The notes under the pieces are model-generated. The model saw only the letters and a list, made by a program, of their open reading frames with translations, made no database searches and had not been told where the DNA came from. From contig JAAVEA010000030.1 of NCBI GenBank assembly GCA_014801535.1, forward strand, positions 1 through 47,133: DNA of 47,133 nt. Reading direction: 5' to 3'. The position numbers and the translations under genes were made by a program. Within the stretch, counting starts at the first letter, position 1; each line of letters begins with the position of its first letter. This stretch comes from Bacteroides sp. (lineage in GTDB: Bacteria; Bacteroidota; Bacteroidia; Bacteroidales; Muribaculaceae). Shown here one piece after another: positions 9,246-16,653 of the stretch.

Positions 9246-9800
9246 TTAGAAGTTGTAGTAGAAGCCGAGGTTAAGGCTGGTGGTGCGGAAGTTGAGACCG
9301 AACTTGTTGGTATAGCCCCAAGCCTTACCCTGATCGTTGGTGCCGTCATATCCAAGACCTCCGAGGTGTGCAAGGACAGTGAATTTCTTTGTGGGATGGA
9401 ATGCGATACCGGGCTTGATGCCGATGTTCCAGATGAATGCAGTGTCGGAAGTGGAGTCATCAACACCGGCAAGTTTAGTTGTTCCAAAATTTAGGCCGAT
9501 GCCACCATCGATGAAGAGAGAAACGAGCTTGTTGGAAGTTGAGAAGAATGTCCAACGAGCATAGGGCGCAATTCTACCAAGATTCAGGCAAGCGCCACGT
9601 TCATACTCATGAGTGTAACCGAACTCGAGGCCGGCAGCCCAAGAATCGTTGAAATTATAACCTACCTCAGGAAGAATAGAGAATTCAGTTTCGTTTTTGT
9701 CGAAATCACGGTTGAAACCGAAAGAGCCTCCGATGTAAGCCTGTGCAGAGGCGGAAAGAGATGCAAGCGCTACGATTGCGCCAAGAATAAACTTTTTCAT
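9246..9800 (-). CDS. Small outer-membrane beta-barrel protein
   Basis: A 184-aa protein with a clear signal peptide (MKKFILGAIVALASLSASAQA). The mature part is an alternating amphipathic beta-strand protein with Gly/aromatic patterning (YIGGSFGFNRDF, GYNFNDSWAAGLEFGYTHEY, GGIGLNFG) and a terminal strand ending in FYYNF, as in 8-stranded OmpA-like/OMP_b-brl barrels. It lacks a peptidoglycan-binding domain. Specific function is unknown. It is monocistronic, with a good promoter at 9937-9967 giving a leader of about 130 bases. Confidence 0.8.
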   Translation of the reverse strand: MKKFILGAIVALASLSASAQAYIGGSFGFNRDFDKNETEFSILPEVGYNFNDSWAAGLEFGYTHEYERGACLNLGRIAPYARWTFFSTSNKLVSLFIDGGIGLNFGTTKLAGVDDSTSDTAFIWNIGIKPGIAFHPTKKFTVLAHLGGLGYDGTNDQGKAWGYTNKFGLNFRTTSLNLGFYYNF

Positions 9801-9936
9801 CTTGTCAATAAAGTATTTAGGGTTAATAATTAGCTTTCCTTAAATAGCTTCACAGCACAAGACTTTATGGATAACGCTCAGCAAGATATTGTAATATCAT
9901 GACGGAAACCGAAATCTCTTATTCCGTTTTCCGCTG

Positions 9937-9967
9937 CAAAGTAAACAACAATATTTTACACTCGCAA
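9937..9967 (-). promoter_or_regulatory. Promoter of the beta-barrel gene
   Basis: On the minus strand TTGC (9967-9964) is followed by a 19-base spacer and TTACTTTG (9944-9937), a near match to the Bacteroidetes TTTG / TAnnTTTG pattern. The 381-base gap 9801-10181 otherwise holds only the hairpin at 10106-10140. Confidence 0.7.
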
Positions 9968-10105
9968 CTTGCATAATAACTTTTTTGTATTACACGCGTG
10001 GGGGAAAGAAGCCTGTGATAGGCTCAAATCTTTCTTATACCGACTGCGGTTAAAAACGGTCACCGAACCATTCTGACATTATCCTGTTCATTTGGATAAA
10101 ATATT

Positions 10106-10140
10106 ACGGTGTGTCAAATTTTCGTATTTTGACACACCGT
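10106..10140 (-). terminator. Terminator hairpin after the WG-repeat gene
   Basis: A perfect 13-bp stem (10106-10118 with 10128-10140) has a 9-base loop. It lies 41 bases beyond the stop of the minus-strand WG-repeat gene, and on that strand is followed by an AT-rich tract. Confidence 0.7.
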
Positions 10141-10181
10141 CCCATTAATTTGTAAGTTGAGGTCAGAAGGTTTCGTAGAGT

Positions 10182-11978
10182 TTATTTTAATTTGGGGACA
10201 ATTTGATTAAGCCAGTTATTCATTCTCTGTGTCTGTGTGGCAGATCCGGTGAATGTTCCTACAAACTCCCCTTTTGAATTAAAGGCATTCATTGTTCCGG
10301 ACTGTGCTTTAGGAGCGAAAATGATTCCTCCTGAATACGTAAAATAATCCGCACCTTGTCCCGGTTTTATCACTGCACCGTTTTTCTTGCAGTAAGCACC
10401 TTTAGATTTATTTTTCTCGCCGACGATAAAGTTTGTTTCATACGCGGTGAAGAAGGAATCGAAGATTCCCGGGCGAACAACTACCTTGGCAGTATTGTCA
10501 TCGTTAAATTTTACGAGACCGGTTCCGGATGCATTCTTTATATAGGCATATTCCCGGTCTTGGGAGCGACCCCAGATACTGCTGTATTCACAAGGTATGA
10601 CGATCTGGAACTTATTGTTGATAATACCCCATTTACCGTTCTTTTTTAAAGTGTAGAAAGTGCGGTTGTAGGTGTTTAATGCCTCGCCTATTTTTTCATA
10701 ATCAGAAAGAACGATTTTCTTGTTTTTTATGTCGTATAGCGAATTTTTTTCGTTCCCCGTCGCTAATGTAAGATATTGATCGTTGGTTTGGGAAATGTTT
10801 GAGTAGAGCGGTTCAAACAAGATTTCTCCGGTAGTTGTGGCAGCTCCATATTTTCCATTTTTTTTGTAGATGACAATGTTATCGGGCCATACGTCAATAT
10901 CTTCATATTGCGGTGCTAAAACTTCTTTACCGGACGCGGTCAGCAATCCTTTATTATTATCCGAAGAGGTGAAGACAATATATCCGTTTTTAACAGAGAG
11001 TGAGGGATAGGAGGGTTCAATAAGTATATTGCCATCGGCTGATGCGACACCGAATTTACCGTCTTTCTTAATCAGGATATTCTTGTCATCGGCTACTTCA
11101 ATGCCATCGTATGTGGGAGCGATAATTTCTTTGCCGTTTTCTGTGAGCAATCCTTGCTTGTCGTTTTTAGTTGCGATTATAAATTTACCGCTTTTCTCGA
11201 CTTTATTGAATCCTCCGGTCGAACGGTCTATATTGCCTGTATTATCGATGGAATAGACCAATCCGGAGTCATCTTTTATCCAATTGGGCTCGATGGCGAT
11301 TGTATAAGTCTTTTTGTCGTTTTTATTGTAGAACCCGGATGTGCCTTTATCTGTGTTTAACAGTATATATCCTCCGTCGGTGATACTCAAATCCGTCCAT
11401 TTGCCGTTGCTGTCGAGTAATGTCAGCTTATTGTTTTGATTCACAATCAGGAGTCCGTCGACCGACTCCACACCGTAATAGCTGGGGCCTTCGATCTCCT
11501 TCCCTTTATTGTTTATTGTGAAAGCCCTTCTGCCTTGCACCACCATGCATGTGCCCTCAAGGTCGCCTTCATTGAATCCGGATCTCTTCCTATCGGTTTT
11601 AAACTGTCCAACCCAGTCGTATACGGGTTTCACCACTTCCTTGCCGTTATGATTCACGAAACCCCATTTTCCATTGAGCATCACGGGGATAATCCCTTGT
11701 TTGATATTGTGGGACAAGCCGATAGCGTTTATTTCGTATTGCTGAGGTGTACCGATTGCCTGGTATTTGGGTTTGATTTTGTCTTTGCCCGTTTGGTCTA
11801 CAAATCCCCATAGCCCATTGTCAGCCTGCACGGCAGTGACAGATAGTGTTTTCGGAGTGAGATCGGTGAGACCGTATTTCTGGCCTTCAATTTTCGGACC
11901 GATGGTTTCCGCCGAAATATGGGCAGGCATCATCAGAATCGCCGCCATAAGTGTGGCTTTAAAGAATTTTGATTTCAT
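10182..11978 (-). CDS. WG-repeat protein, probably exported
   Basis: The start is placed at the ATG at 11978 (598 aa), because it opens a signal peptide (MKSKFFKATLMAAILMMPA) while the longer frame adds 17 unusual residues in front. The mature protein is almost entirely WG-type repeats of about 40-55 residues with the pattern GKWGFVNHNGKEVVKPVYD; at least eight clear and several degenerate copies are visible (for example GKFGVASADG, NKGLLTASGKEVLAPQYED, GKYGAATTTG, GKWGIINN). These fold as small beta units, usually in binding or scaffold proteins. No enzymatic domain is visible. The gene stands alone between hairpins at 10106 and 12018. Function is unknown; periplasmic or surface location is inferred. 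Confidence 0.8.
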   Translation of the reverse strand: MKSKFFKATLMAAILMMPAHISAETIGPKIEGQKYGLTDLTPKTLSVTAVQADNGLWGFVDQTGKDKIKPKYQAIGTPQQYEINAIGLSHNIKQGIIPVMLNGKWGFVNHNGKEVVKPVYDWVGQFKTDRKRSGFNEGDLEGTCMVVQGRRAFTINNKGKEIEGPSYYGVESVDGLLIVNQNNKLTLLDSNGKWTDLSITDGGYILLNTDKGTSGFYNKNDKKTYTIAIEPNWIKDDSGLVYSIDNTGNIDRSTGGFNKVEKSGKFIIATKNDKQGLLTENGKEIIAPTYDGIEVADDKNILIKKDGKFGVASADGNILIEPSYPSLSVKNGYIVFTSSDNNKGLLTASGKEVLAPQYEDIDVWPDNIVIYKKNGKYGAATTTGEILFEPLYSNISQTNDQYLTLATGNEKNSLYDIKNKKIVLSDYEKIGEALNTYNRTFYTLKKNGKWGIINNKFQIVIPCEYSSIWGRSQDREYAYIKNASGTGLVKFNDDNTAKVVVRPGIFDSFFTAYETNFIVGEKNKSKGAYCKKNGAVIKPGQGADYFTYSGGIIFAPKAQSGTMNAFNSKGEFVGTFTGSATQTQRMNNWLNQIVPKLK

Positions 11979-12017
11979 CGTGATATTAATATAGTTTATA
12001 TTAAGGTATAAATACAG

Positions 12018-12054
12018 ACAGGCTTTCATTCCCGGTTGGGGAATGAAAGCCTGT
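12018..12054. promoter_or_regulatory. Strong hairpin in the leader of the WG-repeat gene
   Basis: A perfect 16-bp stem (12018-12033 with 12039-12054) with a 5-base loop sits 40 bases upstream of the WG gene's start codon and downstream of the promoter candidate at 12317-12324. There is no good T-run on the minus strand. It could be an attenuator, an RNA-stability element or a relic terminator. Confidence 0.55.
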
Positions 12055-12316
12055 GAAAATTCTTGTAATTAAAAAGTTGGTCGACATGAAAGTTTTGGCT
12101 CAGCTTAATAAAAAGGAATCGTCCGGTCTGTCTGAGAGAATATTTTAATTCTCAAAGGCATCAGGCGAAACCATTGCTCTATGTCGGGAACAGAGCTTAT
12201 ATTAAACTGAGACCAACAGCCGACCCATTTCTTTCCTTCCGATCAAGCCTAAGCTTTTTCGGACTGAATTGCCGAGGAAATGTACTGGTCTATGCGTCTT
12301 TCTCGCATTTGCAGCG

Positions 12317-12324
12317 CAAAGATA
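12317..12324 (-). promoter_or_regulatory. -7 promoter element candidate for the WG-repeat gene
   Basis: TATCTTTG on the minus strand matches TAnnTTTG exactly. It would give a leader of about 330 bases containing the hairpin at 12018-12054. I see no convincing -33 element, and no gene in 12055-12370. Confidence 0.45.
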
Positions 12325-12370
12325 TAAATTTTTTCTCTCATTGCAAAATTTTTGTTTTCATGTTGAAATC

Positions 12371-12485
12371 GGATCAAGTTGAAGCATGGGAAACCATGAT
12401 TAAACTTGAGGAATCATGATTAAACTTGAGGAATCATGATTAAACTTGAAGTATCATGACAAAACTTGAAATATCATGATAAATT
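12371..12485. repeat. 10-bp-period tandem array 1 (20-bp higher-order unit)
   Basis: Blocks of ten bases follow one another without slippage, alternating ATTAAACTTG and AGGAATCATG, so the true unit is 20 bp in about five copies. CATG or CTTG recurs every 10 bases. The array lies directly downstream of the decayed miaB fragment, as array 2 lies downstream of intact miaB. Confidence 0.85.
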
Positions 12486-12499
12486 ATTATGGCTTTTGA

Positions 12500-12595
12500 T
12501 CTCCTTTGAGAGTGGCGGAGGAGGTGCTCCGAATATTTGAACATAAGGGCTGAATCGAACCCTGATTCGCGTGTGTATTTGCGGTTCATATCTTT
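12500..12595 (-). pseudogene. Decayed duplicate of the miaB 3' half
   Basis: Three blocks copy the intact miaB gene in the same order and orientation: 12500-12522 matches 13541-13563 (one mismatch), 12528-12571 matches about 13838-13881 (four mismatches), and 12568-12595 matches about 14008-14035 (two mismatches). The two intervening stretches of miaB are deleted. In translation, MiaB words DMNRKYTRE and GFDSA-MFKYSE are still legible. The fragment cannot encode a working enzyme. The neighbouring four-helix gene's stop codon lies inside the third block, which marks a recombination junction near 12596. Confidence 0.85.
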
Positions 12596-13332
12596 CTTAT
12601 GCCATTGCATTTCGGGTAGTCTCCACATCCCCAGAATTCGCGCCCTTGACCCTCTCCGCGCTTTTGCATGCGCTTGACCATGGTCTTGCCGCATACAGGA
12701 CATTGCGGAGCATTTGTCTTTCCGACTTGTGTCCGGCGGGCTTCGAGTCTTTCCACAGTCATATTTTCTGTGAATCCTCCTTGTTGCCTGAACTGCTCGA
12801 GAAGTGAACGCAACTGAGATTCCAACATTTTGTTAAGCCGCACGCAGAGTATCAACATTGCATTTGCTGTTATGTCGGCTGAACTGTTTTCTATCCAAGG
12901 ATCATATTTGCGCTTTTGAGCATGGATGTGTAGTGCGGCATCATGCAATAAACTATTGGAATATTCCGGCGCATCCAACTCAATCTTCCACACGGCCTCC
13001 CGGTCTCTCTGACCGATTGGCCACACCTCGGCTTTCCTTCGAAGGAGGAAGTTGAAGAAATCTCCCTGCAACTCATCAATGCTGGCTCTTGCCACATCTA
13101 TGAGCCTCATCTCTGTTTCGATTGACGTGGAGTGACGCGAAGTGCCTTCTGCAATGTTGGCCACACCGCTTCTGGCCGCCAATACCATCTGGTCGTAAAG
13201 CCGGCGGCAAGGGTCGAGCTTGTAATCGACAAAGCGGTCGCAGAAGTTCTGGGTGCCTAATTGGACGATATTGGCCAGCACCCAGGATTTAAGCCAGAAA
13301 TATGATTGGGAAAACTTGATATCAACGCCCAT
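12586..13332 (-). CDS. Four-helix-bundle protein with C-terminal topoisomerase-type zinc finger
   Basis: A 248-aa protein. Residues about 10-190 are helical and carry the four-helix-bundle signature (VLAARSGVANIAEGTSRHST), as in the S23/intervening-sequence-protein family. The C-terminal 45 residues form a C4 zinc finger, CPVCGKTMV then FWGCGDYPKCNG, as in topoisomerase I tails; this matches the architecture I know as four helix bundle suffix domain proteins. Nucleic-acid binding is plausible but unproven. The gene is flanked on both sides by 10-bp repeat arrays, and its last codons run into the decayed miaB fragment, so it appears to be an inserted accessory gene. No clear promoter is visible, apart from a weak TAATCTTG at the edge of array 2. 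Confidence 0.75.
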   Translation of the reverse strand: MGVDIKFSQSYFWLKSWVLANIVQLGTQNFCDRFVDYKLDPCRRLYDQMVLAARSGVANIAEGTSRHSTSIETEMRLIDVARASIDELQGDFFNFLLRRKAEVWPIGQRDREAVWKIELDAPEYSNSLLHDAALHIHAQKRKYDPWIENSSADITANAMLILCVRLNKMLESQLRSLLEQFRQQGGFTENMTVERLEARRTQVGKTNAPQCPVCGKTMVKRMQKRGEGQGREFWGCGDYPKCNGIRKI

Positions 13333-13360
13333 AACTGCTTTATTTCAAGATTTGACAAGA

Positions 13361-13519
13361 TTAATCATGATTAATCATGATTAATCATGATGAAACATGG
13401 GGAAACATGAGGAATCATGGGAAATCATGGGAAATCATGATGCAACATGATAAAACATGAGGAATCATGATGCAGCATGATAAAACATGAGGAATCATGA
13501 TGCAGCATGATTAATCATT
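13361..13519. repeat. 10-bp-period tandem array 2
   Basis: Sixteen consecutive 10-base blocks keep exact phase, consensus NNNAANCATG, each with CATG at the same position. The last part has a 30-bp higher-order unit (TGCAGCATGA, TAAAACATGA, GGAATCATGA) repeated about 2.3 times. The array fills the space between the four-helix gene start and the miaB stop. Confidence 0.9.
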
Positions 13520-13530
13520 GCATTGCCAGA

Positions 13531-14895
13531 TTAAATTTGTTCTCCTTTGAGGGTGGCGGAGGAAGCGGAGAGGATGCGGACGCGGATGAAGTCGCCGGGC
13601 TTGTTCTCTCCCCGGGGGAAGACCACGACCTTGTTTTGCGAGGTGCGGCCAAACATCTCCTCTTTGCTCCTTTTGGATATGCCTTCCACAAGCACTTCAA
13701 ATTCCTTGCCGATGTCGCGACGGTTGCTCTCGAGAGAAAGCTCATTCTGGAGTGCAATCATTCGGTTGAGCCTCTCTATCTTCACCTCTTCCGGCACATT
13801 GTCGGGCATTGTTTTTGAGGCAAGAGTTCCGGGCCGTTCCGAATATTTGAACATGAAGGCTGAATCAAACCCTGCTTCGCGCATCAGGGAGAGCGTCTGC
13901 TGAAAATCCTCTTCCGATTCATTATAGAAGCCAGTGAACATATCAGTTGAAAGACCGGCATCGGGAAGTATGCGCCTGATTGCCGCCACGCGGTCGAGAT
14001 ACCACTCGCGTGTATATTTGCGGTTCATATCCTTCAGCACGCTGTTTGAGCCACTTTGAACAGGGAGATGTATATGGCGCGCAAGGTTAGGGTAGCGTGC
14101 AATAGTGTGAAGTGTCTCATCGCTCATATCCTTCGGATGGGATGTTGTGAAGCGAATGCGCATATCGGGAGCCGCCTCGGCCACCATGGCAAGGAGGGCA
14201 GGGAAGTCAACTTCACGTCCATCGTCATATATATAATGATAGCTGTTAACGTTCTGACCCAAGAGTGTGGCCTCGCGGAAACCGCGCGCGCGGAGGTCGG
14301 CCAATTCGCGAAGGATAGACTCCGGTTCGCGTGAGCGTTCACGGCCACGGGTGTAAGGCACAATGCAGTAGGAGCAGAAATTATTGCATCCCCTCATGAT
14401 GGAGATGAATCCACCCACGCCGGCACCGATGCGCTTCGGCACGATATCGCGGTAGGTCTCTGTTTCTGATAGAACGGTGTTTATAGCCGGTTGTCCGGTC
14501 TCGGCTGCCGCCACAAGGTTGGGAATGTCGAGATATGAATCAGGTCCGGCCACGAGATCCACACCGTGCTTCTCGATCAGCTCATCCTTCAGGCGCTCAG
14601 CCATGCACCCTATTACACCGATAATTATATTGCGGCCCAGCTTGCGGCGGAGTGCATTCCAGTAGGCGAGACGGGAATGAATCTTCTGCTCGGCATTGTC
14701 GCGGATGGAGCAGGTATTAAGCAGCACTGCGGCCGCTTCCTCATCATTTTCCGTGGTGGAATAGCCGGCCATCTCCATCATTGCCGCTACCACCTCAGAA
14801 TCAGCCACATTCATCTGACAGCCGTAGGTTTCAATGCGCACTTTCTTTGAATCTGCGCATTTTTTTTCATTATTTGGTAAAAAAAATGGTTCCAT
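13531..14895 (-). CDS. miaB: tRNA-2-methylthio-N6-dimethylallyladenosine synthase MiaB
   Basis: Radical-SAM methylthiotransferase that adds the 2-methylthio group to i6A37 of tRNAs. The N-terminal UPF0004 domain has the cluster cysteines Cys26 (TYGCQMN), Cys62 (NTCSIR) and Cys97 (IGCMAE). The radical-SAM CxxxCxxC is Cys170/174/177 (GCNNFCSYC), followed by VPYTRGRERSR. A TRAM domain occupies about residues 385-454. The length of 454 aa is normal. The start is fixed by a promoter just upstream (14932-14963). The gene is intact, but a partial duplicate of its 3' half survives at 12500-12595. Confidence 0.96.
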   Translation of the reverse strand: MEPFFLPNNEKKCADSKKVRIETYGCQMNVADSEVVAAMMEMAGYSTTENDEEAAAVLLNTCSIRDNAEQKIHSRLAYWNALRRKLGRNIIIGVIGCMAERLKDELIEKHGVDLVAGPDSYLDIPNLVAAAETGQPAINTVLSETETYRDIVPKRIGAGVGGFISIMRGCNNFCSYCIVPYTRGRERSREPESILRELADLRARGFREATLLGQNVNSYHYIYDDGREVDFPALLAMVAEAAPDMRIRFTTSHPKDMSDETLHTIARYPNLARHIHLPVQSGSNSVLKDMNRKYTREWYLDRVAAIRRILPDAGLSTDMFTGFYNESEEDFQQTLSLMREAGFDSAFMFKYSERPGTLASKTMPDNVPEEVKIERLNRMIALQNELSLESNRRDIGKEFEVLVEGISKRSKEEMFGRTSQNKVVVFPRGENKPGDFIRVRILSASSATLKGEQI

Positions 14896-14931
14896 TTTAG
14901 TGAATAATTGCAGAAATTAGCTATTTTTGTG

Positions 14932-14963
14932 CAAAATTACCATTTAAATCTAAACGTTACAAA
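14932..14963 (-). promoter_or_regulatory. Promoter of miaB
   Basis: On the minus strand TTTG (14963-14960), a 20-base spacer and TAATTTTG (14939-14932) fit the Bacteroidetes pattern. An oppositely oriented TATTTTTG at 14922-14929 may serve the divergent CoA-transferase gene, so the two promoters would overlap. Confidence 0.7.
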
Positions 14964-16462
14964 TGAGTATCCCATTTATTTCAGCTGAAGAAGCTGCAAG
15001 TTATATTAAAAACGGCGATAACGTGGCCTTTTCAGGTTTCACCGCCTCCGGTACTCCCAAAGTAGTAACTGGTGCCTTGGCAGCAAGAGCAAAGGCACTC
15101 CATGAAAAAGGCGAGCCATTTAAGATCAATGTGTTTACAGGAGCCTCAACTAACGATCATGTTGACGGAGAACTGTCGCGTGCGGAAGCAATTAACATCC
15201 GTACTCCTTACCAGAGCCATAAGGACGCAAGAAATCTGCTTAACAAAGGAGAGATGAGCTATTTCGATACTCACCTGAGTCATCTTTCTCAGGATCTCCG
15301 TTATGGATTCTACGGCGATATCGATGTGGCCATCATCGAGGTTACGGAGATGAGCCCCAACGGAGAGCTTATCCTTGGAGCCGGTTTGGGAATGACTCCC
15401 ACAATCGCACAGATGGCAAAGAAGGTGATAATCGAGTATTCCTCATATTACCGTAATTCTTTCCGGGGCTTCCATGACAACTATATCCCGTTGGATCCCC
15501 CTCACCGTCGTGAGATTCCTATCTACAAGCCTTCCGATCGTATCGGCAGCACTGTGCTTAAGGTGGATCCGAAGAAGATTGTGGGAATTGTGCCATCCAA
15601 TCTTTCTGAAAGTATCAAGCCGTTTACCGCTCCTGATGAATTGACACAGCGCATCGGTGATAATATCACACATTTCCTTGCCGAACAGCTGCGCACCGGT
15701 AAGATTCCAAAGGAGTTCCTTCCGATTCAGAGCGGTGTGGGCAATGTAGCTAACGCAGTGCTTTACGGTCTTGGCGAGAATCCGGATATTCCTCAGTTCG
15801 AGATGTATACGGAGGTTATCCAGGATGCAGTGATGACACTGATGGAAGAAGGTAAATGCCGTTTTGCTTCAACTTGCGCACTCACCTTCTCTGACGATGC
15901 TATGTTGCGCTTCATGGACAATATAGACTTCTTCCGTGACAAAGTGCTTATGCGCCCCGGAGAGATTTCAAATAGTCCGGAGGTGGTTCGCAGACTCGGC
16001 CTTATTGCAATGAACACTGCGCTTGAGGCAGACATCTTCGGTAATGTTAACTCAACTCATGTGCTCGGCACCAAGATGATGAACGGTATCGGTGGATCGG
16101 CCGACTTCAGCCGTAACGCTTACCTCTCGATATTCTCATGTCCTTCTATTCAGAAGGGTGGCAAGATCTCTACGATTGTACCAATGGTTTCTCATCTTGA
16201 CCATAGTGAGCATTCTGTTAAGATTCTCGCTACAGAGCAGGGTGTTGCCGACCTTCGCGGCAAGGATCCGCGTCAGCGCGCACAGACCATCATCGAGAAC
16301 TGCGTTCATCCAATGTATAAGGAGCTTATGTGGGATTACCTCAAGCTGGCAGAAAAGACCGGCGGTCATACTCCTCATACACTGGGAGCTGCATTCGCAC
16401 TTCATCAGGCATTCCAGGAGAAGGGCGATATGCTTCAGGCAGATTTCGCAAAGTTCGCGTAA
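14963..16462 (+). CDS. Acetyl-CoA hydrolase/transferase family, probable succinyl-CoA:acetate CoA-transferase
   Basis: Class I CoA-transferase; in Bacteroidales these exchange CoA between succinyl-CoA or propionyl-CoA and acetate during fermentation. The N-terminus has the family start (FSGFTASGTPKVV) and DVAIIEVTEMSPNGE. The second half carries GVGNVANAVLYGLG, then MYTEVIQD with Glu284 in the position of the catalytic glutamate that forms the CoA thioester. The C-terminus contains EHSVKILATEQGVADLRGK. The length of 499 aa is typical. It is monocistronic and ends at a strong hairpin (16479-16526). Exact donor and acceptor cannot be told from sequence. Confidence 0.9.
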   Translation: MSIPFISAEEAASYIKNGDNVAFSGFTASGTPKVVTGALAARAKALHEKGEPFKINVFTGASTNDHVDGELSRAEAINIRTPYQSHKDARNLLNKGEMSYFDTHLSHLSQDLRYGFYGDIDVAIIEVTEMSPNGELILGAGLGMTPTIAQMAKKVIIEYSSYYRNSFRGFHDNYIPLDPPHRREIPIYKPSDRIGSTVLKVDPKKIVGIVPSNLSESIKPFTAPDELTQRIGDNITHFLAEQLRTGKIPKEFLPIQSGVGNVANAVLYGLGENPDIPQFEMYTEVIQDAVMTLMEEGKCRFASTCALTFSDDAMLRFMDNIDFFRDKVLMRPGEISNSPEVVRRLGLIAMNTALEADIFGNVNSTHVLGTKMMNGIGGSADFSRNAYLSIFSCPSIQKGGKISTIVPMVSHLDHSEHSVKILATEQGVADLRGKDPRQRAQTIIENCVHPMYKELMWDYLKLAEKTGGHTPHTLGAAFALHQAFQEKGDMLQADFAKFA

Positions 16463-16478
16463 GAATTGAAAAAATAAA

Positions 16479-16530
16479 TTAAGATTGGCGATTAGAGGGA
16501 TTTCCCCCTCTGATCGCCAATCTTAATTTA
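16479..16530. terminator. Terminator after the CoA-transferase gene
   Basis: A 21-bp stem (16479-16499 with 16506-16526, one G-T pair) has a 6-base loop and lies 17 bases after the stop. The A/T-rich stem ends supply the U-tract on either strand, so it may also stop the convergent channel gene. Confidence 0.85.
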
Positions 16531-16540
16531 TCAGGATACA

Positions 16541-16653
16541 CCATGACAAAACATGACAAAACATGACAAAACATGACGAATCATTATGCATGATAAAACA
16601 TGATTCAAGATGACGAATCATGATGCAGCATGATGTAGCATGATAAATCCTGA
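16541..16653. repeat. 10-bp-period tandem array 3
   Basis: The same family as the arrays at 12371 and 13361: ATGACAAAAC repeated, then variants with CATGA every 10 bases and one phase slip near 16585. It abuts the stop codon of the channel gene, and similar CTGATTATG/CTGATGCA words continue into that gene's last codons. Confidence 0.85.

Noticed and set aside
9337..9564. Antisense open frames within the beta-barrel and many other genes
   Set aside because: They are out-of-frame shadows with no ribosome-binding sites, homology or promoter support.
12440..12703. An open frame of 87 codons with MiaB-like words as a functional gene
   Set aside because: It only strings together deleted miaB blocks and antisense of the zinc-finger tail; a pseudogene fragment explains it better.
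12371..13519. CRISPR arrays
   Set aside because: The repeats are continuous 10-bp units with no unique spacers of 25-40 bases, and no cas genes are near.
12586..13519. Diversity-generating retroelement (Avd-like protein beside repeats)
   Set aside because: There is no reverse transcriptase, template repeat or variable target gene in the window; the zinc-finger tail is also not an Avd feature.
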